42,960 nucleotides of DNA, taken from assembly GCA_003598975.1 (NCBI GenBank), contig QZIJ01000133.1:1-42960 (forward strand), given 5' to 3'. This DNA is from Anaerolineaceae bacterium. Lineage in GTDB: Bacteria > Chloroflexota > Anaerolineae > Anaerolineales > Villigracilaceae. The notes beneath the pieces were generated by a model. The model ran no database searches. It had not been told where the DNA came from and saw nothing but the letters and a program-made list of their open reading frames with translations. Shown here one piece after another: positions 33,401 to 40,048 of this stretch; positions within the stretch are counted from its first letter, which is position 1; each line of letters opens with the position of its first letter. The position numbers and the translations under genes are program-made.

Positions 33401-35311
33401 GGCATTGTCGTCCCAGTAAACTTGCAGGTTGAGGTCGCCGCGGTAGAGTCCGCCGAACGCGTCGTAGCCGTCCACGCGGAAGGGAAGGTTCCAATCGTAG
33501 TCGGTCTCGTTGGCGATGGCCGCGCCCGTCAGTTTGACGGCGCCCGTGGTCTCGATGCGCAGGAAGTAGGTCTGTCCCTTCATCAACAGGAAGGGTTCAT
33601 TGAACTTGAAGGTGACAGATTCGCCGCGCGGATCGTCAGCGGCGCGGAGTTCGGATGTGAGGGAGGCCGTCAGTATGGGGGTGGAGTCAGGCTGTCCAAG
33701 CAGGGACACGCTCAACGTCTGGGCGGAGGCGGGAGTGGCGAGAACGTGCGGGAGCAGGATCTCCGTCAGCGCGCCGTCTGTCGTGGCGATGAAAGTCGTC
33801 AGGTAGGGTGCGCCATTGGCGATGCTCGCTTCGGCGGGATAGGGCAGAGGCTGGGAGGTCCCGTCTGTGTAGCGCAGGTTGATCGGCGCGGGGACGTTAT
33901 GGTAGATCCAGCGCGAGGCGGCGATGCGCGTTTCGGGACGGGTGTAGACGCTGAGGAACGCGAAAGCCCAGACGGCGGTGAGGGCGAGGACGATGAGCGC
34001 GGAAAAACGTAAAACGTAATTCGTAAATTTAGATTTGGAAATTTGGAAAGCGACCCACGCGGCCATCATTGCCAGGAGCGGATAAATGGGCAGTTGATAG
34101 CGCATGGTCGCGTTGAATTGGAGCGATTGCCAGATGAAGTAGATGGCCGTCCAGCCCCAAAGGAGGATGTGACGCGTCTCGCGATGCTTGAAGATGCGCC
34201 AGCCCATGATGAGGAAACCCGTCCAAGCGAGGATGCCGAGCGGAAGTCCCAGCCCCCAGACGGTCAGATTGGTGAACGAGTAGTGGTGAGTCCGCCGCGC
34301 CCATTGCAGGTTCCAGGGCAGGTCAGCAAGTCCCGTGGCCTGCGCGCGGATTTCCTTCATATTGGCGAGCCACTGTTCGTTGGGGAGGATCGTGTCGAAG
34401 GCGTAGGGTTGGAAAACGCGGAAGGCAAGGATGGTTGCGAGGCCACCGATGAGGAGGAAAATGGTAATTGGTAAATAGTAATTGGAGATTGGCTTGCGCC
34501 CCGAATTACCATTTACCAATCTCCAATTACCAAAGCGAAGCGCCAGCGCCACGGGCAACGCCACTGCCATCACCACCGCGTTGATCTTGGACGCCGCCGC
34601 CATGCCGAGGAACAGGCCGAAGAATATGGATTGCCAGAAGAGAGGCTCACGAATAAAACGTAAAATGTAATATTGCACCCCAGATGGGTCGTCAACGGTC
34701 AACAGTCCATCGTCCACCGTCGGCTTGTCATATGCGATCCTCACCGCAAAATATAACGCCGCGAACATGAAGGGATTCATGAACAAGTCAACAGTGAAAA
34801 AATGCGATTGCTGGATCTGCATCACGGCCAGCGAGGAGAATGCCGCGGCAAGAAGTGCCACCTTTTGGTTGTAGAGCCGCACCACGATGAAATAGAGAAT
34901 TAAAATCGTGAACAGATCAGCCAGCGCGGAAAACTGACGGCCGAAATATTTCATCGGGCCAGCTTCGGGGCCAATTGCTTCATACGCCACGCGGATGAGC
35001 GTGACGGGCAGGTTGCCGTAGACGTAAAATCCCGCGCCGCGATTGCGCGGGTTGAGCGTGGAATTGGCGGTATCGAAATATTCCCCGAGCGTCATCCAGC
35101 GCTGGCGTTCGGGCGGACAGATGTCAATCGAAACGCCTTCCTCGAGGCAGGCGTGGGCGCGCAAGTTTTCGGTCACGCCCGTCAGGAACAACTCGTCGGG
35201 ATGCTGGTGCTGTCCCTCGCCCCATTCCACCCCCGTGAGACGCAAATAGGCCGCCACTGCCAGCACGGCAATTAAAAGAAGATCGTAAATCCAGGATCGT
35301 TTTGAGGGCAT
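30437..35311 (-). CDS. Giant fusion protein: PMT/ArnT-like glycosyltransferase plus Chlor_Arch_YYY (DUF2298) domain
   Basis: This is a membrane protein of 1624 residues. The N-terminal part (about 1-480) is a GT-C module with the HPDE catalytic-loop signature at 37-40. Residues about 480-810 form a soluble extracytoplasmic beta-rich region. From about 820 a complete YYY domain begins (TYPITRRVLPGLADKGYALSR), with YDPWFAGGYINYYYYGFVLVG near 960-980 and EFPLFTFLYSDLHAHMIVF near 1130. The second half aligns with the neighbouring 877-residue protein in the same order of motifs and the same end (YIVVGQVESIYY, VIYEVK against VVYGVP). Several loops carry translated 7-bp repeats. It is probably an enzyme of surface glycan synthesis; substrate unknown. 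No Shine-Dalgarno sequence is visible. Confidence 0.85.
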   Translation of the reverse strand: MPSKRSWIYDLLLIAVLAVAAYLRLTGVEWGEGQHQHPDELFLTGVTENLRAHACLEEGVSIDICPPERQRWMTLGEYFDTANSTLNPRNRGAGFYVYGNLPVTLIRVAYEAIGPEAGPMKYFGRQFSALADLFTILILYFIVVRLYNQKVALLAAAFSSLAVMQIQQSHFFTVDLFMNPFMFAALYFAVRIAYDKPTVDDGLLTVDDPSGVQYYILRFIREPLFWQSIFFGLFLGMAAASKINAVVMAVALPVALALRFGNWRLVNGNSGRKPISNYYLPITIFLLIGGLATILAFRVFQPYAFDTILPNEQWLANMKEIRAQATGLADLPWNLQWARRTHHYSFTNLTVWGLGLPLGILAWTGFLIMGWRIFKHRETRHILLWGWTAIYFIWQSLQFNATMRYQLPIYPLLAMMAAWVAFQISKSKFTNYVLRFSALIVLALTAVWAFAFLSVYTRPETRIAASRWIYHNVPAPINLRYTDGTSQPLPYPAEASIANGAPYLTTFIATTDGALTEILLPHVLATPASAQTLSVSLLGQPDSTPILTASLTSELRAADDPRGESVTFKFNEPFLLMKGQTYFLRIETTGAVKLTGAAIANETDYDWNLPFRVDGYDAFGGLYRGDLNLQVYWDDNADKVSRFQNILDQTDYIFIPTNHQYGQITRIPERYPLTTLYYRELIGCPPGEDIIRCYRVAEPGTFEGRLGFELVKTFESYPTLGPLVINDGAAEEAFTFYDHPKVLVFKKTADYDSAKVAVMLNSVDLTKVVRLTPKEAGSYEPPKSTILPADRLAAQQSGGTWSQLFDYDWLQNKYPALSLIYWYLFIFLLGLVTYPITRRVLPGLADKGYALSRVLGLVIFAYAAWLLGSLGVPVSRGLLAIVFGAMTLVGAWQAWVQREALASEWKSNRRMFLIVEGVFLSLFLLDLFIRLGNPDLWHPSKGGERPMDFSYFNAVIKSTIFPPYDPWFAGGYINYYYYGFVLVGMPVKLLGIVPTIAYNMILPTLFALVGTGAFTIGFNLIEDQRSKIANIRPSIFDFRLLAGLAATSLTLLLGNLGTIQMLVRAFQRLGAPGGIVGEAGFFQRVIWGLDGFAKSLAGGTLPLGRGDWYWLPSRVIPAPGDVEPITEFPLFTFLYSDLHAHMIVFMLALFMIAWGLSIVLYLRGLSTQATPISQLLPRILPPIFFGALVLGAIYPTNTWDAYTYLPLSAIALGYALFNALDFKEKRFNLSPYALRFTLSIAGALTLILLAFLFYQPYFHWWGSGYNDVDAWRGGHTPLSSYFTHWGVFLFILFAWMAWETREWMAATPLSSLNKLKRYQVLIEITLAVFFVALLYLLYREAVISLIALPMALWVAILLLRPGLSDAKRWVLFMVGTSLMLTIAVEIIVVVGDVGRMNTVFKLYLQAWTMLSVSAAAALGWTFPAVLSWRMRWRGVWQVGLTLLLSGAAFFTISATLDKMRDRMNPEVSHTLDSMIFMATSKYWDSVDIDLSQDYKAIRWMQDNVQGSPVIVEANCVEYRWCTRYTIYTGLPGVVGWNWHQRQQRGFVEPLIIENRIAEITAFYTTINSIEAVAFLKKYNVRYIVVGQVESIYYPGEGLLKFEQYDGAYWNEVFRDGTTVIYEVK
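31600..31620. repeat. GCGTAAA heptamer tract
   Basis: Three 7-bp units, GCGTAAA, ACGTAAA and GCGTAAG, lie inside the giant gene (residues about 1230-1237, SPYALRFTL). Related ACGTAAA units occur at 34005, 34655 and 36297 and just upstream of 35380. Confidence 0.6.
31787..31815. repeat. GAGTTGC heptamer tract
   Basis: GAGTTGC, GAGATAG, GAGTTGC are followed by CTGTGTAC inside the giant gene (residues about 1166-1175). Confidence 0.55.
32194..32252. repeat. GTCGAAA and GATCTTT heptamer tracts
   Basis: GTCGAAA, GTCGAAA, ATCGAAG, GTCGGAT are followed at 32227 by GATCTTT, GACCTTT, GATCTTC. They code for DQRSKIANIRPSIFDFRLL in a YYY-domain loop (residues about 1020-1040). Confidence 0.7.
34005..34050. 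repeat. ACGTAAA/ATTTGGA heptamer tract
   Basis: ACGTAAA, ACGTAAT, TCGTAAA, then AT-rich ATTTGGA-type units. They code for FQISKSKFTNYVLRF (residues about 421-436 of the giant protein). Confidence 0.6.
34462..34532. repeat. Inverted pair of TAATTGG heptamer tracts in the giant gene
   Basis: The left array (34463-34492) has TAATTGG, TAAATAG, TAATTGG, AGATTGG. The right array (34505-34531) has ATTACCA, TTTACCA, ATCTCCA, ATTACCA in opposite sense, separated by 12 bases. They can form a long hairpin and code for residues 260-284 (GNWRLVNG and ISNYYLPITIF). Confidence 0.75.
34655..34725. repeat. AAAACGT and GTCAACG heptamer tracts
   Basis: AAAACGT, AAAATGT, AATATTG (34655-34675), then GTCAACG, GTCAACA, GTCCATC, GTCCACC, GTCGGCT (34691-34725). 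They code for KPTVDDGLLTVDDPSG and YYILRFIREP (residues about 196-219). Confidence 0.7.
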
Positions 35312-35320
35312 GAAAATAAT

Positions 35321-35380
35321 TTATCCGCAGATGTCACAGATTACGCAGATTTTTTACGTTTTTTGTCTTACGTTTTATTC
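35321..35380. repeat. Repeat-only gap between the third glycosyltransferase and the giant gene
   Basis: CCGCAGATGTCACAGATTACGCAGATT-like ten-base-spaced repeats (35325-35352) are followed by TTTACGT, TTTTTGT, CTTACGT, TTTATTC heptamers (35353-35380). They leave almost no unique sequence in the 69-base gap, and no ribosome-binding site for the giant gene is apparent. Confidence 0.65.
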
Positions 35381-37291
35381 TCACTGTGCGGGCACGAAGT
35401 ATACCCAGAAACTCTGCCACCACGGTTCCGATTCATGCAGGGTTAATTCACCCTCTGGATACAATTCGCGCAACCGCTCCATTGTTTCCGTGTCATTATA
35501 AGCATCGGCCTTGGGACTGGCCTTGAAGATAAACAGTTTGGGCGCGGGCAATTGTAACGTATCTGCCAGTCTCTCGCGCGGCAGGCCAAAATCGCGGTTC
35601 GGGATTCCCGCCCAGAGCACGGGCAGGCGCGTGTCCACCCATTGCTCGTAGGGGATGATCCAGACGCGGTCGGGATGCCCAAACTCGCGGATGACTTCGC
35701 CTATTTCCGACGTTCTCCACACTACGCGCTGATACTGCTCGTCATATTGACGGAAGACCAGATCATAATTCTGGATTGCGGACGCGGCGAACAGGATTCC
35801 CACCACGCCCGCGGCGATGACTCTCTCCCCGCTTCGCGTCAATCCTGACTGGAGGCGGGTGAGGAGACCATCGAGCGTCATCCCCACGACGACGAAGACG
35901 GGTACCAGCGCGCCGCCCGCGCGGTTCAACGCGGGATTCTCGTCGGGGTATGCGAGGGAAAAAACCGAGGGCAGGATCAACGTCACAATGGCCGCGACCA
36001 GCACGAGGTCCAGAAAGTTGCGACGCGCGAGGAGGAGAGTCAGTCCAATCACAAAGAGCGCGCCCGTCACCACATCCAGCGCGGGGCGGTGGACAATCGA
36101 ATTAACGAAGATGTTCCCGTCATTGACGTTGAACATCAGCAAGGCGTTCCACAGGTTGGAGAAGAAAGTCGGAATGGGATTGGCTGCCAATGCGCGGCTG
36201 CTGGCTCGGAACCAAAATTGGTCAGGGTTGGATAGCGCGTATCGGAGGAGTGGCAGAATGACCGCCAGGGCGGCAAAAGCCAATGCGCCCAAACCTATTA
36301 CGTTTTGCGTTTTACGATTTATTGCCCAATGCAAAACGAATGTCACTGCAATCAAAACTGGCACGATCCGAAACGGCGTGTACCCGTGCAAGCCGAGGCC
36401 GAGGAAGAGACCAGAGAGGATGAAGTCGTTGCGGTGGTTCGTCCGCAGGCCGCGCAACAAAAAATAAAACGTGGGCGCGACGAACAGCGGATAGAGCGGG
36501 AAGCGGAGGCCAACGCGGCTGATGACGTTCGGCCAGTAGGCGATGCCCGCGAACAGCATGGCGAGCATCCCCGCGCGGCGATTGGCGATCTCTTTGCCGA
36601 GGAGATAGATGAATGGCAGGGAGAGGAAGCCGAGAATAGCCGTGCCGAGTTTGAGCGTCTGGAAAGTTAATCCCGTTTGGAAAATCGCGGCCACGAGGAT
36701 GCTCCAGTAAAACTGGATGGCTTCGCGTCCCGTATTGCGCGGGAAGAAGATGTGCGCCTCGCCTTGCATGATGTCGTACACATCGAGAATTTTCTCGGCG
36801 TGGTCACTAAATGGCTCGGCAGGGACCTGGGCGAGATGGTAAAAGCGGAAGAAGGCCGCGATGATGAGGATGGTAATGAAAATCAAGAGATGCGGGACGC
36901 GGAAAACACGGGCATCGCGGATTGACGCGGATTCTTTTTTGGTGATCCAAAATGCTCGAATAAAAAAAACAATTCCCGCCAGCCACAGGGAAAAATTCAA
37001 AGCAGTGAATTTGTTGTCGCCGAAGAGGAAAAACGCAGCGGCTAGGAGAACGATGGAGGCGAGGAGGGGAATGAAGCGCGGGTTAGGAGTTAGGGGATAG
37101 GAATTAGGCGCAGTTGGATTTTCGGGGAGAGTCCATTCACTGCGGCGAAGGGACCAGAGTAGGAAAATGATGGCGATGACGTAAAGAACAAGCGCAGCGG
37201 AGATGCGCGCGGGCGGCTCAAGCAGAGTCTGCGCGGCGAGGGCCAGCAGAAGCGCGGTCAGTGGACGCCAGGGAAAGGAAGAGTCTTGCAT
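35381..37291 (-). CDS. Polytopic PMT/ArnT-like membrane glycosyltransferase
   Basis: This is a hydrophobic protein of 636 residues. Two N-terminal helices and a loop precede a GT-C type region beginning IAAFFRFYHLAQVPAEPFSDHAEKILDVYDIMQGE, where Asp-His-Ala-Glu occupies the catalytic-loop position. LGKEIANRRAGMLAMLFAGIAYWPNVISRVGLRF is the usual PMT segment. The C-terminal 120 residues are soluble. Donor and acceptor are unknown. The ATG at 37291 is chosen; a TTG at 37318 would add nine basic residues. Translated repeats occur near residues 60-70 and 322-331. It begins 37 bases after pyrE and runs in the same direction, so it may be transcribed from the pyr operon. Confidence 0.75.
   Translation of the reverse strand: MQDSSFPWRPLTALLLALAAQTLLEPPARISAALVLYVIAIIFLLWSLRRSEWTLPENPTAPNSYPLTPNPRFIPLLASIVLLAAAFFLFGDNKFTALNFSLWLAGIVFFIRAFWITKKESASIRDARVFRVPHLLIFITILIIAAFFRFYHLAQVPAEPFSDHAEKILDVYDIMQGEAHIFFPRNTGREAIQFYWSILVAAIFQTGLTFQTLKLGTAILGFLSLPFIYLLGKEIANRRAGMLAMLFAGIAYWPNVISRVGLRFPLYPLFVAPTFYFLLRGLRTNHRNDFILSGLFLGLGLHGYTPFRIVPVLIAVTFVLHWAINRKTQNVIGLGALAFAALAVILPLLRYALSNPDQFWFRASSRALAANPIPTFFSNLWNALLMFNVNDGNIFVNSIVHRPALDVVTGALFVIGLTLLLARRNFLDLVLVAAIVTLILPSVFSLAYPDENPALNRAGGALVPVFVVVGMTLDGLLTRLQSGLTRSGERVIAAGVVGILFAASAIQNYDLVFRQYDEQYQRVVWRTSEIGEVIREFGHPDRVWIIPYEQWVDTRLPVLWAGIPNRDFGLPRERLADTLQLPAPKLFIFKASPKADAYNDTETMERLRELYPEGELTLHESEPWWQSFWVYFVPAQ
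36297..36324. repeat. ATTACGT/TTTACGA heptamer tract
   Basis: Exactly four units, ATTACGT, TTTGCGT, TTTACGA and TTTATTG, code for NRKTQNVIG in a loop. Confidence 0.65.
36916..36935. repeat. Tandem CGCGGATTGA decamer
   Basis: CGCGGATTGA is followed directly by CGCGGATTCT, coding for ESASIRDA. The unit length of 10 differs from the 7- and 8-bp families. Confidence 0.5.
37082..37109. repeat. GTTAGGA heptamer tract
   Basis: Exactly four units, GTTAGGA, GTTAGGG, GATAGGA and ATTAGGC, code for APNSYPLTPN. The same units occur at 26036-26063 and 27506-27538. Confidence 0.7.
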
Positions 37292-37328
37292 GGATTTTTT
37301 CAGCGGGCGTTTTTTCAAGCCTTGGTTG

Positions 37329-37940
37329 TCATGAACTCTGCTTCAAAAACTCCCGCGTTGCCTCAATTTTATCCTTCTCCACCTTCCCCGTGGACTCCCA
37401 ATAATCCAGCATCTCGTTGATGGTCAACACCGCATGCATGGAATAGCCCGCCTGTGCCAGCGACTCCTTCGCACCCGATTGACGGTCTACCAGAACGACG
37501 ACATCCTTCACCACCAGTCCAGCACCTATCAGTTTCTCAATCGCTTCAAACTTGCTTCCGCCCGTGGTGGCGAGATCGTCAATGACCACAACCGTCTCGC
37601 CCCCGTGGTATTCACCTTCGATCTCGGCTTTCGTGCCATAGGTCTTCACTTCCTTGCGCGGGTAGATCATGGGATAGTTTCCCGCCAGCGAGATGGCCGT
37701 CGCGATGGGGATGGCCGCGTACGGCAGGCCAGCAATTCTATCGAATGACAAATTAGAAATTAGGGGAAGGTAGGCTTGCGCAACTTCCGCGAGCAACTTG
37801 GGGTGGGTGATAATTTGGCGCAGGTCAATGTAGATCGGAGACTTGAGTCCCGACTTGAGGGTGTATTCGCCGAATTTGATACAGCCTGCGGAGAGCAGTC
37901 CGTCCGCGAGGGAGATGAGATGACGATCAAGTTGAGTCAT
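37329..37940 (-). CDS. pyrE: Orotate phosphoribosyltransferase
   Basis: PyrE joins orotate to PRPP, giving OMP, the fifth step of UMP synthesis. It has 203 residues. The PRPP-binding loop is VVVIDDLATTGGSK (117-130). The orotate-binding N-terminus KFGEYTLKSGLKSPIYIDLR and the flexible loop YPRKEVKTYGTKAEIEG are present. The start at 37940 is preceded by AAGGA at good spacing; the much longer open frame upstream runs into the repeat and pyrF and is not coding. pyrF lies 68 bases upstream, with a palindromic repeat between. Confidence 0.95.
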   Translation of the reverse strand: MTQLDRHLISLADGLLSAGCIKFGEYTLKSGLKSPIYIDLRQIITHPKLLAEVAQAYLPLISNLSFDRIAGLPYAAIPIATAISLAGNYPMIYPRKEVKTYGTKAEIEGEYHGGETVVVIDDLATTGGSKFEAIEKLIGAGLVVKDVVVLVDRQSGAKESLAQAGYSMHAVLTINEMLDYWESTGKVEKDKIEATREFLKQSS

Positions 37941-37956
37941 GGATAAATCCTTTATC

Positions 37957-38027
37957 GAACCGCCAAGATCGCGAAGAACGCAAAGATTTTTTGGTTTTCT
38001 TCGCGAACTTAGCGCGCTTCGCGGTCC
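37957..38027. repeat. Palindromic CGCGAAG element between pyrF and pyrE
   Basis: The inner arms CGCGAAGAA (37970-37978) and TTCTTCGCG (37997-38005) are perfect inverted repeats, flanked by weaker GAACCGC/GCGGTCC arms. The element resembles dispersed CCGCGAAG-type repeats. It runs into pyrF and supplies its last codons and stop. Confidence 0.65.
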
Positions 38028-38851
38028 AATTCTCTTTTGATATTCAAAATCTGATCCCGTATTTCCGCCGCGGCGAGACCAGGGTTGGCCGCCCGCGAGA
38101 TGGAGCGAGAGATGGGCAGGAGCAGTCCCTTGCCGTCGCTTCGCAAACCTGACCTGAGAGTGGACTCCAACTCCCCGCCCTGCGTCCCGACGCCAGGCGC
38201 GAGGAACCACAGCCCAGGCGCGGCCTCCCGAACGCGTTTCATCGACTCCGTATGCGTCGCGCCGACAACGAGACCGATGTTGTTGCGCGTGTTCCAGGCT
38301 TGCGCTAATTGGGCAACATGGATGTACAGGGGTAGGGGCGGACGGCCGTCCGCCCTTACAACGGATATATCTTGCAAATCACCCGACCCCGCATTGCTTG
38401 TCTTGCACAACAAGAACACACCTTTTTCGGGATGGTTCAGGAACGGGTCAATAGAGTCCTTGCCGAGATACGGACTGAGCGTGATACAGTCCGCGCCGAG
38501 CGCCTCGAACGCGGACTTGGCGTAGGCTTCCGCGGTGGACGCGATATCGCCCCGCTTCGCGTCGAGGATGATCGGAATCATCGAGCCGAATCTTGCCGAC
38601 TCTTCTTTGATCGCGTCGATGACTTGCTTGAGCGCGGTCCATCCGTCCGCGCCGAAAACTTCGAAGAACGCGGCGTTGGGTTTGAAGGCCGCGGCGTAGG
38701 GAGCGGTCGCTCGGACGAGATTCACGCAAAAGTCCCGCGCCGAAGCGGCGGTGGGAGAGGCGAGGTCGGAGACGTGCGGGTCGAGTCCAACGCAGAGGAG
38801 CGAGGAGCAATCGTCCACGCGTTTTTCGAGAAAGGTGAAGAAGGTTTCCAT
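38009..38851 (-). CDS. pyrF: Orotidine-5'-phosphate decarboxylase (type 2)
   Basis: PyrF decarboxylates OMP to UMP. At 280 residues it belongs to the longer type-2 group. VGLDPH at 21-26, AFKPNAAFFE, the catalytic DAKRGDI (97-103, Lys99) and TLSPYLGKDSIDPF are diagnostic, and GLVVGAT and LAPGVGTQGGE close the barrel. Residues about 160-175 (ISVVRADGRPPLPLY) come from a palindromic insert before the HVAQLAQAWN helix. The last residues (LDREAR) and the stop are encoded by the neighbouring CGCGAAG repeat. The ATG at 38851 is the plausible start; an in-frame one at 38890 would translate an octamer tract. Confidence 0.94.
   Translation of the reverse strand: METFFTFLEKRVDDCSSLLCVGLDPHVSDLASPTAASARDFCVNLVRATAPYAAAFKPNAAFFEVFGADGWTALKQVIDAIKEESARFGSMIPIILDAKRGDIASTAEAYAKSAFEALGADCITLSPYLGKDSIDPFLNHPEKGVFLLCKTSNAGSGDLQDISVVRADGRPPLPLYIHVAQLAQAWNTRNNIGLVVGATHTESMKRVREAAPGLWFLAPGVGTQGGELESTLRSGLRSDGKGLLLPISRSISRAANPGLAAAEIRDQILNIKRELDREAR
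38333..38360. repeat. Palindromic element inserted in frame in pyrF
   Basis: GGGCGGACGGCCGTCCGCCC (38337-38356) is a perfect 20-bp palindrome. With flanks GTAG and TTAC it spans 28 bases with one mismatch. It codes for VRADGRPPLP. Confidence 0.75.
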
Positions 38852-38854
38852 GGT

Positions 38855-38894
38855 GTAAGTATACAAGTAAACACGTACACAAGTGCACACGTGT
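38855..38894. repeat. Five-octamer tract between pyrB and pyrF
   Basis: Exactly 40 bases in five 8-bp units: GTAAGTAT, ACAAGTAA, ACACGTAC, ACAAGTGC, ACACGTGT. They begin 3 bases from the pyrF ATG and end directly against the pyrB stop codon, leaving no unique spacer. Confidence 0.8.
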
Positions 38895-39878
38895 CTACGC
38901 TTTTCCGAGTACCATCGCCAACAGCGCCATCCTCACGTAGAGGCCATACTCCATCTGACGGAAATACGCGGCGCGGGGATCATCGTCAAAGTCGGGGCTG
39001 ATCTCGCCGACGCGCGGCAGCGGATGCATGACAATCATTTCCTTTTTCGCGGCCTTCATCACATCGGGATCGATCACGTATGCGCCCTTGACCTTTTCGT
39101 AGTCCGCGGGGTCTTCGAAGCGTTCCTTCTGGACGCGCGTGACGTAGAGCACATCAGTTTCGGGCAGAACCTTTTCGAGCGAGGAATACTCCGCCTGCGG
39201 GATGCCTTTCGCAGCGACCTCGTCCATAACCTCTTTCGGCATCTTCAAAATATCGGGCGAGACATAATTGATCTTGACCTTGAAGAGCGAGAGCAGGCGT
39301 GCCAACGAGTGGACGGTGCGGCCATACTTCAGGTCGCCAAGCATGGTGACGGTCATGCCGTCCACCTGGCCTGCGCCGAGTTCCTCGAAGATGGTGAACG
39401 TGTCGAGCAGGGCTTGCGTGGGATGTTCGCCGACGCCGTCGCCCGCGTTGATGACGGGTTTGCGCGCCGCCTTCGCCGCAATCGCCGCTGAACCCGTTTC
39501 GGGGTGACGCAGGACGATCACGTCCGTGTAGCATTCGAGCGTGCGGATCGTATCGGGCAGGGACTCGCCCTTCGACACGGACGAGTACTTCACTTCATTG
39601 ATCGGGATGACCGAGCCGCCGAGTCGCTCCATCGCGGCAGTGAACGACGACGATGTGCGCGTGGACGGTTCGTAGAACAGGTTGGCGAGGATCTTGCCTT
39701 TCAGCAGGTCGAACGTGCCGACGCGCTCGACCATGCCGCGCATCTCGTGCGCCACGCCGAAGACGTATTCGAGGTCTTTGCGCGAAAATTGCTTGACGGA
39801 AATGATGTCCTTGCCATACCACTCGGCATGTTTGTTTTCGCCGAAGGGGAGGTAGGGGGAAGAGGATTGGGTGGGCAT
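38895..39878 (-). CDS. pyrB: Aspartate carbamoyltransferase catalytic chain
   Basis: PyrB condenses carbamoyl phosphate with aspartate, the second step of pyrimidine synthesis. It has 327 residues. [12 protein letters not shown] (68-79) binds carbamoyl phosphate, [18 protein letters not shown] and [14 protein letters not shown] are the aspartate-domain signatures, and [11 protein letters not shown] is near 280. No pyrI regulatory gene is seen. The Shine-Dalgarno sequence AGGAG, 6 bases before the ATG, is part of an octamer repeat. Confidence 0.97.
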   Translation of the reverse strand: MPTQSSSPYLPFGENKHAEWYGKDIISVKQFSRKDLEYVFGVAHEMRGMVERVGTFDLLKGKILANLFYEPSTRTSSSFTAAMERLGGSVIPINEVKYSSVSKGESLPDTIRTLECYTDVIVLRHPETGSAAIAAKAARKPVINAGDGVGEHPTQALLDTFTIFEELGAGQVDGMTVTMLGDLKYGRTVHSLARLLSLFKVKINYVSPDILKMPKEVMDEVAAKGIPQAEYSSLEKVLPETDVLYVTRVQKERFEDPADYEKVKGAYVIDPDVMKAAKKEMIVMHPLPRVGEISPDFDDDPRAAYFRQMEYGLYVRMALLAMVLGKA

Positions 39879-39879
39879 T

Positions 39880-39919
39880 TTAGTCTCCTAGTCTGATGGT
39901 CTTTAGTCTTCTAGTCTTT
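39880..39919. repeat. Five-octamer tract before pyrB, containing its ribosome-binding site
   Basis: Exactly 40 bases: TTAGTCTC, CTAGTCTG, ATGGTCTT, TAGTCTTC, TAGTCTTT on the plus strand. On the minus strand the unit nearest the gene reads GGAGACTA, and with the neighbouring base gives AGGAG at proper spacing to the pyrB ATG. Confidence 0.8.
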
Positions 39920-39926
39920 TGGATAT

Positions 39927-39960
39927 CGGGACTCTGGTTGCAGTCGGAGGATGAGTCCCG
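39927..39960. other. Short hairpin in the pyrB leader
   Basis: CGGGACT (39927-39933) pairs with AGTCCCG (39954-39960) around a 20-nt loop. The 170-base gap upstream of pyrB holds this and the octamer tract and nothing else that I recognise; no known riboswitch or PyrR site is apparent. Confidence 0.35.
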
Positions 39961-40048
39961 TTTAATCACTTGGCTCACGCTTCAACTTTTCTCTGTTCGC
40001 TTCTCGCTACGGGGGAGGCGGATTCTGTTTCGATGAGCATTTCCTATT

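Noticed and set aside
37941..38210. Extended N-terminus for pyrE
   Set aside because: The extension would translate the palindromic repeat and pyrF sequence; the ATG at 37940 has a good ribosome-binding site and matches the family start.
24853..39919. CRISPR array
   Set aside because: Repeat units of 7 or 8 bases without unique spacers, and no cas genes.
24853..39919. Telomere-like or iteron origin repeats
   Set aside because: Units differ from tract to tract, many are inside coding sequence, and no replication initiator gene is near.
39879..40048. PyrR-binding attenuator before pyrB
   Set aside because: The short hairpin lacks the known PyrR recognition sequence, and there is no T-run.
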